NCBI GenBank assembly: GCA_003532195.1
Contig: DOFA01000067.1
Coordinates: forward strand, 1-12,992
Direction of reading: 5' to 3'
DNA length: 12,992 nucleotides
Origin: Clostridiales bacterium
GTDB lineage: Bacteria > Bacillota > Clostridia > Saccharofermentanales > UBA5734
The number at the start of each line of letters is the position of its first letter. Position 1 is the first letter of the stretch. Shown here in pieces: positions 7,769 to 12,992 of this stretch. Under the pieces are notes generated by a model that saw nothing but the letters and a program-made list of their open reading frames with translations, searched no databases and was not told where the DNA came from. The translations under genes were made by a program, and so were the position numbers.

Positions 7769-9955
7769 TCACCTGGGTTGCCAGCGATAAAAGAAATACA
7801 GCGGCAGGCCGCTCCAGCCGTGGCAGAGGCTGCCCTGCCTGTCGAAAGCGTTGGCGCCGTCGATGGTTTCCCAGAACGAGGTCGCGCCCCGCAAGACCAT
7901 GCTGCCCCAGAACTCCAGGATGTCCTGATAGACGGTATCGTAGTATCGATCCGGATCCTGCATCAGCGCTTCCATCTTGAAGAGGTACGAATTCAGCGCC
8001 ACTTCGACCAGCCCATTATGGCGCCGCGACAGCCGTTCCCGCAGCGCCGGCTCCTGCTGTGGCGGCACGAGATGAAACATCAGGGCCGCCGCCTGCGTCA
8101 GTTCGGCGAAATGACGGTCCTGAAGATCCGCGCCGGTTCGGTAGGCCTGCTCCGGTTCGTCCCAGAACGCGTCATGGAAATGGCGGCGAATCTTTTGTGC
8201 GGCAGCCGTAAAAGCCTGACTGTTTTCCCGATCACCGAGTTGGTCGCAGATATAAACGCCTGCTTCCAGCGCGCCAACCAGCATGGCGTTCAAAGGCGCC
8301 TCCACGAGGCCCTGGGTCACCTTGCCGTCGCGCATGCCGCCCATGCCGTTTGTCCACTCATAAAGATTCCAGGCGTCAGACGGATTGGGCAGGAAATTGC
8401 CGGACATCCGGCTGATGAATCCGTGCAGCACCCGGCATAAGGTATCGGCGTACGTGATGTAGCCGATTCCGCCGTAGCGGGCCAGATCTCCCGAAGACAG
8501 CACCCATTGCAAGGTTGAACAGGGCAGGATCAATCCGCTGTGTGCGGGCGCGACCATGTCCAGCATTCCGTCGGCGCGGTCCTGAACCGACTCCGACATC
8601 AGCTGCCAGCAGGCGGAAGGGAATTCATATTCCCGGAAAGCAAAAAACCCCGCCAGCGCCTGGTACCACCCGTCGCCGCCATACAAAGCCTGCTCCCGCC
8701 AGGGGCAATCCTCATAATGCTCATGCATGCACAGTTTCAGCGATGCCCGGCTGATCTCAAAAATTTTCAGGGCCAGCTTGTCCTGCAGATGTTCCGGCGG
8801 CGGCATTTCCGTGACCGGATAATCGGCTGAGCGCAGCGATAAATGATACAAGGTCACCGGGATTTGGGTCCGGATGTGCACCTGGATGTAGCGGCAGCCC
8901 AAACGTTTAAAGTAATAGGCAAAAGACTGCCGGCCCTGTTTGGCGGTATAGCGGAACCCGAAATGCCGGTTTGTTATATAGGAACGCACCCGGCCGTCGT
9001 CCAGGTGTTCGCCGAAACCGAAGTCAAAAACGGTTCCCGCGGCGGCCTCGAGGTCGAAAACGACGAAACCGGCCGTTTCCCGTCCGGTATCGACGATGAG
9101 ATAGACGCCGTCATACCCCTCCTGGGGCATCACGGCATATCCTGGCGAAGGGAGCGGTAGAAAGGCGTCGCAATAGCTTTTCCCGGCATTTTTGTCAAAC
9201 CCTGCCGGCAACCGGATAAAATCGCCGGTCTGCCAAAGTCCGGACGCGGACGGCGGCACACATAGTTCCTGCCGTTCATAGCGCGGCGAAAGCAAATCAA
9301 AGTACACGCGCTGCGCCGGAGTCGCCTCTTCATCAACTCCCGGCGCGTTCAGCAGCACGCCGTGCATGATGATTTTTGATTCTGACGGCCCGGCAAGGAC
9401 CAGTTTTTTGATCGGCCGCGGCACCATGACCGTGTCAAAGGTATCTTCCACAACCACCGCCGGCTCCCACGGCGCCTGATCTTCCCGGCGGGCGTCATAA
9501 TGGAACGGATAGCCCAGCTGCATGGTGATCTTCTCCATATCGCCGTTCCGATAGGCCAGAAACGGGCGCGCGTCCGTATTCTCGCCGCTCAGGAACAATT
9601 CGTCGCCAAGTTCCAGCTGGTAGCAGAGCCGGGGCGTTGAAACCACGCATTGAAAACTGTTGACGCCCTGATAATACGCGTCGATGCGCAGGCTGTTTTC
9701 GCCCGCACGGACAAAAGCAGCCAGGTCGAGCGTATCGAACCGTTTCTTGTTCGGGTAGTCGTCATATTGTCCGCAGGTGACAAATTGATCATTGACATAT
9801 AAGGCATACTCATCGCAGACGCTCAGCTTGATTAGAGCCGTCCCGCCGCCATAGGTAAATTTACGGGAAAACTGGGCATAGATATTGATCTTCTCCGTCT
9901 CTTCCACCTGGGACCGGCACCAGATCCAGACCGGTTTGTTCATTTCCCTGGACAT
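7769..9955 (-). CDS. GH78-like glycoside hydrolase (probable alpha-L-rhamnosidase)
   Basis: 728 residues. The start at 9955 is chosen because GAGAGG (complement of 9963-9968) is 7 bases upstream and because a TATAAT -10 box lies just beyond it, inside the longer open frame. The N-terminal 100 residues look like a jelly-roll binding domain (YVNDQF, DLAAFVRAGENSLRI). The (alpha/alpha)6 barrel carries the GH78 signature EDCPWREQALYGGDGW: D416, E421 and D428 are spaced exactly as the acidic triad D567/E572/D579 I recall for the Bacillus RhaB enzyme. E696 in SFWETIDG matches the fourth acidic residue. So the catalytic set seems complete, and SLCHGWSG completes the C-terminal family block. No signal peptide: a cytoplasmic enzyme. 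It converges with the GH106-like gene, so the two probably act on the same imported glycan. Confidence 0.87.
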   Translation of the reverse strand: MSREMNKPVWIWCRSQVEETEKINIYAQFSRKFTYGGGTALIKLSVCDEYALYVNDQFVTCGQYDDYPNKKRFDTLDLAAFVRAGENSLRIDAYYQGVNSFQCVVSTPRLCYQLELGDELFLSGENTDARPFLAYRNGDMEKITMQLGYPFHYDARREDQAPWEPAVVVEDTFDTVMVPRPIKKLVLAGPSESKIIMHGVLLNAPGVDEEATPAQRVYFDLLSPRYERQELCVPPSASGLWQTGDFIRLPAGFDKNAGKSYCDAFLPLPSPGYAVMPQEGYDGVYLIVDTGRETAGFVVFDLEAAAGTVFDFGFGEHLDDGRVRSYITNRHFGFRYTAKQGRQSFAYYFKRLGCRYIQVHIRTQIPVTLYHLSLRSADYPVTEMPPPEHLQDKLALKIFEISRASLKLCMHEHYEDCPWREQALYGGDGWYQALAGFFAFREYEFPSACWQLMSESVQDRADGMLDMVAPAHSGLILPCSTLQWVLSSGDLARYGGIGYITYADTLCRVLHGFISRMSGNFLPNPSDAWNLYEWTNGMGGMRDGKVTQGLVEAPLNAMLVGALEAGVYICDQLGDRENSQAFTAAAQKIRRHFHDAFWDEPEQAYRTGADLQDRHFAELTQAAALMFHLVPPQQEPALRERLSRRHNGLVEVALNSYLFKMEALMQDPDRYYDTVYQDILEFWGSMVLRGATSFWETIDGANAFDRQGSLCHGWSGLPLYFFYRWQPR

Positions 9956-9962
9956 AACTTTA

Positions 9963-9968
9963 CCTCTC
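9963..9968 (-). promoter_or_regulatory. Ribosome binding site deciding the GH78-like start
   Basis: On the minus strand GAGAGG is followed after 7 bases by ATG at 9955. The open frame continues to 10045, but that extension crosses the promoter, so the shorter protein is preferred. Confidence 0.7.
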
Positions 9969-9991
9969 GCGTCATTGATTACCGCTGTTAC

Positions 9992-10028
9992 TTTCTGCCG
10001 ATCATTATACCGCTTCTCCCGGCAGAAA
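9992..10028. repeat. Perfect 9-bp inverted repeat bracketing the GH78-like promoter
   Basis: TTTCTGCCG at 9992-10000 and CGGCAGAAA at 10020-10028 are exact reverse complements separated by 19 bases. The -10 box of the minus-strand promoter lies between them and the distal arm reaches its -35 position. The distal arm also forms a small palindrome CAGAA-ATC-TTCTG at 10023-10035. The expected transcript begins near 9997, so it would not contain the whole hairpin; a protein-binding operator is more likely than an RNA structure. Confidence 0.5.
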
Positions 10029-10032
10029 TCTT
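10004..10032 (-). promoter_or_regulatory. Promoter for the GH78-like gene
   Basis: A perfect TATAAT -10 box reads on the minus strand from 10009 to 10004. The hexamer 17 bp upstream (AAGATT, 10032-10027) is a poor -35 match, suggesting that an activator is needed or that the promoter is weak. Spacing to the start at 9955 allows a leader of about 40 bases. Confidence 0.6.
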
Positions 10033-10095
10033 CTGTAGCCGGCATGCCTGAGGCCAGGCCATTCTATCGGCAGCGCCGGTTCCAGCTGGATTTTA

Positions 10096-10104
10096 TGATA
10101 TACT
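10096..10104 (+). promoter_or_regulatory. Extended -10 promoter for the PLP enzyme gene
   Basis: TGATATACT at 10096-10104 is a TGn-extended -10 box (TATACT core), 38 bases before the ATG at 10143. No good -35 is present, which extended -10 promoters tolerate. It is divergent from the GH78-like promoter, about 90 bp away. Confidence 0.6.
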
Positions 10105-10142
10105 GATTATTATTGAATTGGCATTCGCGCGAGGAAACACCG

Positions 10143-11231
10143 ATGTACGATGATCTGCCTACCCCGGCCGTTGTGGCCGAACTGGACCCCATCGAAGCCA
10201 ATATCCGGACGATGGTCGCGGCCAACGCCCGCTATGGATTGAAGGTGCGCCCGCACATCAAGCCGCATAAGAGCGTCTTCCTGACCCGGCTGGAACTGGA
10301 ACTGGGCTGCCAGGGCATTACCTGCGCCAAGCTGGGCGAAGCGGAAGTGATGGCTGCGGCCGGATTCACCGATATATTAATCGCTTTCCCGCTGATCGGC
10401 GAGGATAAGATGACCCGGCTGGCCCGGTTGACAGATCAGGCTCAGATCCTGACGATCGTGAACAGCGTTGCCGGCGCCCGGCAGCTGGCACAGACAGGCC
10501 AAAGCACAGGCCGCCCGATCCGGACCCTGATCGAGCTGGACGGCGGCATCAGGCGCGGCGGCATCCAGCCGCTGGCCCCAGCTGTGGCATTCGCCCGGGC
10601 GATCCATGATCTGCAGGGCCTGCAGATTGTCGGTCTGATGTATTACGGCGGCACGATCTATAACGAAGACAGCCTGGAGGGCTTTGAGCGGGTCGCCCGC
10701 CTCGAGCAGCAGGCCGTGACTGCGACCGCCCGGCTGCTCAGCGACGAAGGCCTGGACATGGGCATTCTCAGCGGCGGCAATTCTTTTGCCGCCAAAATGC
10801 CACATTGCCTGGCCGGATTAACCGAGGTCCGTCCGGGTAATTTTATTTTCAACGATTGTAACCAGCTGTTCGCCGGCATGGCGACGGAAGCGCAGTGCAG
10901 CCTGCGCGTGGTGGCTACGGTTGTTTGCCTGGTCGACAGCTGTCACGCCATCATCGATGCCGGCAGCAAGACCCTGACAACAGACCTATGCGCCAAACAC
11001 CCCGGCTATGGCGCGGTCGTCGGGCGACCGGACATTTGCCTGACCAAACTGAACGAAGAGCATGGTTTCATCGAAAGCCGGCAGCCGCTCGGTCTGGAGA
11101 TCGGCGACAAAATCGCCATTATTCCGAACCATGCCTGTGTCGTGCCGAACCTGGCCGATGAGATTTACGGCATCCGCAACAATCAGGTAGAACGCCTGAT
11201 CCGGATTGAAGCCCGGGGGATGAACCGATAA
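10143..11231 (+). CDS. D-threonine aldolase / D-serine dehydratase-like PLP enzyme
   Basis: 362 residues from the ATG at 10143, with GAGGAA at 10131-10136 six bases upstream; the TTG at 10113 has no ribosome site. It has the alanine-racemase-type fold of the DSD1/D-threonine aldolase family: DLPTPAVV at the start and RPHIKPHK at 36-43, where K40 (the usual position) or K43 would bind PLP. LDGG-RRGG near 138 and SGGNSF near 216 follow. Near the C-terminus PNHAC places H330 and C332 as the HxC metal site, the arrangement known from eukaryotic D-serine dehydratase; D-threonine aldolases use a similar pair. Expected chemistry is retro-aldol cleavage of D-beta-hydroxy amino acids, or dehydration of D-serine to pyruvate and ammonia. 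The RidA-type gene downstream mildly favours dehydratase chemistry. Cytoplasmic. Confidence 0.87.
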   Translation: MYDDLPTPAVVAELDPIEANIRTMVAANARYGLKVRPHIKPHKSVFLTRLELELGCQGITCAKLGEAEVMAAAGFTDILIAFPLIGEDKMTRLARLTDQAQILTIVNSVAGARQLAQTGQSTGRPIRTLIELDGGIRRGGIQPLAPAVAFARAIHDLQGLQIVGLMYYGGTIYNEDSLEGFERVARLEQQAVTATARLLSDEGLDMGILSGGNSFAAKMPHCLAGLTEVRPGNFIFNDCNQLFAGMATEAQCSLRVVATVVCLVDSCHAIIDAGSKTLTTDLCAKHPGYGAVVGRPDICLTKLNEEHGFIESRQPLGLEIGDKIAIIPNHACVVPNLADEIYGIRNNQVERLIRIEARGMNR

Positions 11232-11254
11232 AGAAACACAAGGAAGCAGACCTC

Positions 11255-11276
11255 AGAACGCATAAAGAACGCATAA
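11255..11276 (+). repeat. Perfect 11-bp tandem duplication overlapping a ribosome binding site
   Basis: AGAACGCATAA occurs at 11255-11265 and again at 11266-11276, head to tail without mismatch, in the 57-bp leader of the RidA-family gene. The end of the second copy contributes AA to the AAGGAG ribosome site at 11275-11280. This could be slippage-type duplication; copy number could tune spacing or leader structure. Confidence 0.8.
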
Positions 11277-11288
11277 GGAGAGATGAAA

Positions 11289-11756
11289 ATGGATGTCTAT
11301 CAACGATTAATGGAACTCGGATTGAAGCTGCCGCCGGCTCCGGCCAGGGGCGGCGTTTACGCGCCGGCGAAAAAGTTTGCCGGCGGCCTGGTCTATGTTT
11401 CCGGCTGCGGGCCATCGATTGGCGGCGTTGCGGTCCAAGGCAAGCTGGGCTGTGAATTCACGCTCGAGCAGGGCCAGGAATATGCCCGCAACTGCATGCT
11501 CAATGTGCTGGCCGTCCTCGAATCTTGCATCGGCGATCTGAACCGCGTGAAAAACGTCGTCAAGATCACAACTTTTGTCGCCAGCGCCGATGATTTCTAC
11601 AACCAGCCCAAAGTCGCCAACGGCGGCAGCAGCCTGCTGGTGGAGCTTTTCGGCGAGGAAGCCGGCGCCCCTTCCCGTTCGGCCATCGGCGTCAATGTCC
11701 TGCCAGGGAACATCCCGGTCGAAACCGAAGCTTTATTTGAATGCGACCTGGTTTGA
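11289..11756 (+). CDS. RidA (YjgF/UK114) family protein, longer subtype
   Basis: 155 residues. The start at 11289 is preferred over the ATG two codons earlier (11283) because AAGGAG ends at 11280, giving 8 rather than 2 bases of spacing. RidA proteins hydrolyse reactive enamine/imine intermediates such as 2-aminoacrylate released by PLP-dependent dehydratases. Here R130 (SRSAIGV) and E145 (VETEAL) are 15 residues apart, the same spacing as the functional R105 and E120 of E. coli RidA as I recall, so deaminase function is plausible. It is longer than the 130-residue RidA core, with an N-terminal extension MDVYQRLMELGLKLP typical of the ~150-residue subgroup. It lies 57 bp after the PLP enzyme and 34 bp before tcdA, so one operon is likely. 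Detoxifying the PLP enzyme's product is the simplest role (inference). Confidence 0.88.
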   Translation: MDVYQRLMELGLKLPPAPARGGVYAPAKKFAGGLVYVSGCGPSIGGVAVQGKLGCEFTLEQGQEYARNCMLNVLAVLESCIGDLNRVKNVVKITTFVASADDFYNQPKVANGGSSLLVELFGEEAGAPSRSAIGVNVLPGNIPVETEALFECDLV

Positions 11757-11790
11757 ACGATCCTGAATCCGTGTGACCGGAGGTCCTGCC

Positions 11791-12546
11791 ATGCCACACG
11801 CCTTTTCGCGAACCGAACTTCTGATCGGCAAGGAAGCGCTGGATCGGCTTAAAAAATGCAAAGTCGCTGTCTTTGGCATCGGCGGCGTCGGTTCCTATGT
11901 CGTCGAGGGTCTGGTCCGCTCCGGCATCGGCCATTTCGTCCTGGTTGACAGCGATAAAGTCAGTCTGACCAATCTCAACCGGCAAATCATCGCCACCCGG
12001 CAGACCATTGGCCGACCCAAAGTCGAAGTTGCGCGCGACCGCATTCTCGATATCAATCCCCAGGCGGAAGTCGAGATCCACGAGGTCTTCTATCTGCCGG
12101 AGACCGCTGAGGGGCTAGTGCGGCCGGATATGGATTATATTGTCGACGCCGTGGACACCGTCAGCGCCAAGGTCGACCTGGCTGTCCGGGCCCAGGCGCT
12201 GGGTGTGCCGGTCATCAGCTGCATGGGCGCCGGCAATAAGCTCGACCCCACCCGCTTTGAAGTGGCGGACCTTTATCAGACCGCCTACTGCCCGCTCAGC
12301 AAAGTCATGCGCCGCGAGTTAAAAAAACGTGGCGTCGATCACCTGAAAGTCGTTTATTCCCGGGAAGAACCGCTGCCGGCCTGGGAAAACGCGGCTGCGT
12401 CCGCCGGCGCACAAACTGAGCAAGCTGAACCAGCCGAACCGGGAGAAGGCCGACGGCGGGTTCCCGGCAGCATTTCCTTTGTCCCGTCAGTGGCCGGCCT
12501 GATCCTCGCCGGCGAAGTGATCAAAGACCTGATCGGCCGGCGCTGA
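11791..12546 (+). CDS. tcdA: tRNA threonylcarbamoyladenosine dehydratase TcdA (CsdL)
   Basis: 251 residues from the ATG at 11791, with GGAGGT at 11779-11784; the upstream in-frame GTG at 11773 lies before this site. It is a ThiF/E1-like enzyme that uses ATP to cyclise t6A37 in tRNA to ct6A. Visible motifs: FSRTELLIG at the start, the nucleotide loop GIGGVGS at 29-35, DSDKVSLTNLNRQ with adenylate-contacting R64, VDAVDTVSAK, GAGNKLDPTRFEVADL, and a C-terminal FVPSVAGLILAGEV. Residues about 199-223 form an Ala/Glu/Gly-rich stretch (AAASAGAQTEQAEPAEPGEG) within the usual variable loop. No cysteine desulfurase or SufE-like partner is visible nearby. The gene is a housekeeping function riding at the end of the RidA operon. 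Confidence 0.93.
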   Translation: MPHAFSRTELLIGKEALDRLKKCKVAVFGIGGVGSYVVEGLVRSGIGHFVLVDSDKVSLTNLNRQIIATRQTIGRPKVEVARDRILDINPQAEVEIHEVFYLPETAEGLVRPDMDYIVDAVDTVSAKVDLAVRAQALGVPVISCMGAGNKLDPTRFEVADLYQTAYCPLSKVMRRELKKRGVDHLKVVYSREEPLPAWENAAASAGAQTEQAEPAEPGEGRRRVPGSISFVPSVAGLILAGEVIKDLIGRR

Positions 12547-12583
12547 GATCTCGGTTGTTCTTTATAAAGTCAAGTTGGCTTAA

Positions 12584-12992
12584 TTATAAAATCCGGGCAG
12601 ACATGCCCCGGTCGCGGAAAATCCCCAGCCGGGCCGTGCAGTACTCCGCATCATTTGCGGGCTGCTTCGGTTGCCACAGCTGCATTGGCTCCAGCTCCGG
12701 CATCATCCAGGCCACACCGGCCGCCTCATATTTCGCCCGGGCCAGAGGATTGTAAGGAAGCAGCTCTACGCCTTCCAGACCAGCCGAATCCGCGAGCAGG
12801 TCAGCCAGATCCGTCAGGTTCGCCAGATCATCGTTCAAGCCGGGGATCAAGGTGGCCCGAATGACGAAAGGATGGCCGGAAGCCTTGAGCCAGGCCAGGT
12901 TCCGTTGAATCGGCGCCGAATCGGCGCCGGTCAGCCGGCGGTGCCTGTCCGGGTCGGTGTGCTTGATGTCCAGGTAAATCATGCTGCAGCGG
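12584..12992 (-). CDS. Radical-SAM activating enzyme (glycyl-radical activase type), C-terminal part
   Basis: The reverse-strand frame is open to the window edge and 135 residues are visible; the ATG at 12982 is internal, because the preceding in-frame codons continue into the typical strand MIYLDIKH. The motifs are those of pyruvate formate-lyase activase-type proteins: DIKHTDPDRH, LTG, IQRNLAWL, VIRATLIPGLND, VELLPYNPLARAKYEAAG. The cysteine-rich CxxxCxxC site that binds the iron-sulfur cluster lies outside the window. Such enzymes use SAM to install a glycyl radical on a partner enzyme, so an anaerobic lifestyle is suggested. The partner is not in view, and a stand-alone radical-SAM protein of another subfamily is possible. 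It converges with tcdA; the 37-bp gap is AT-rich and shows no clear terminator. Confidence 0.85.
   Translation of the reverse strand, partial: RCSMIYLDIKHTDPDRHRRLTGADSAPIQRNLAWLKASGHPFVIRATLIPGLNDDLANLTDLADLLADSAGLEGVELLPYNPLARAKYEAAGVAWMMPELEPMQLWQPKQPANDAEYCTARLGIFRDRGMSARIL

Noticed and set aside
9956..10045. Longer N-terminus for the GH78-like protein
   Set aside because: The extension would start upstream of the TATAAT box and has no ribosome site, whereas 9955 does.
12545..12552. GAGATCTC palindrome after tcdA as a terminator or operator
   Set aside because: Eight bases without loop or T-tract are expected by chance.
1..12992. Mobile elements, CRISPR, tRNA or phage genes
   Set aside because: No transposase, integrase, regular spacer-repeat pattern or cloverleaf was seen on either strand.

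Overview
This window looks like a chromosomal piece from a GC-rich anaerobic bacterium, most likely a Bacillota (Clostridia or Negativicutes type). That is an inference. It rests on strong AGGAG-type ribosome sites, TATAAT/TATACT -10 boxes in AT-rich intergenic pockets, a DeoR/GlpR repressor beside cytoplasmic glycosidases, and a radical-SAM activase resembling those of glycyl-radical enzymes. No rRNA, tRNA, CRISPR array, insertion sequence or phage gene was seen. Both ends cut a gene.

Region 1 (1-3509, + strand) is a tight four-gene run: a short-chain dehydrogenase missing its first few residues, a uroporphyrinogen-decarboxylase-fold protein that is not HemE, a metal-dependent amidohydrolase with all five metal ligands, and a second protein of the same apparent fold that has lost four of those five. 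Gaps are 13 bp, 5 bp and a 1-bp overlap, so one transcript and translational coupling are likely. Region 2 (3510-4376) is an AT-rich promoter carrying an 11-bp tandem repeat, followed by a DeoR-family regulator.

Region 3 (4377-9955) holds two large glycosidases without signal peptides, placed tail to tail: a GH106-like protein (+) and a GH78-like protein (-). Both families are best known as alpha-L-rhamnosidases. A long hairpin with a T-rich tail separates the regulator from the GH106-like gene. A perfect 9-bp inverted repeat brackets the -10 box of the GH78-like gene.

Region 4 (10143-12546, + strand) starts from an extended -10 promoter divergent from the GH78-like gene. It encodes a D-threonine aldolase/D-serine dehydratase-fold PLP enzyme, a RidA-family protein and the tRNA-modification enzyme TcdA. 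Region 5 (12584-12992, - strand) is the C-terminal part of a radical-SAM activating enzyme.

Working model (inference): regions 1-3 take up and cleave rhamnoside-like or other deoxyhexoside oligosaccharides in the cytoplasm and oxidise or modify the product through the dehydrogenase, UroD-like and amidohydrolase cassette, under DeoR control. The UroD-like protein and the ligand-depleted amidohydrolase have no role I can assign, and they are the most promising undescribed part of the window. Region 4 looks like a separate amino-acid (D-amino acid or enamine) module.
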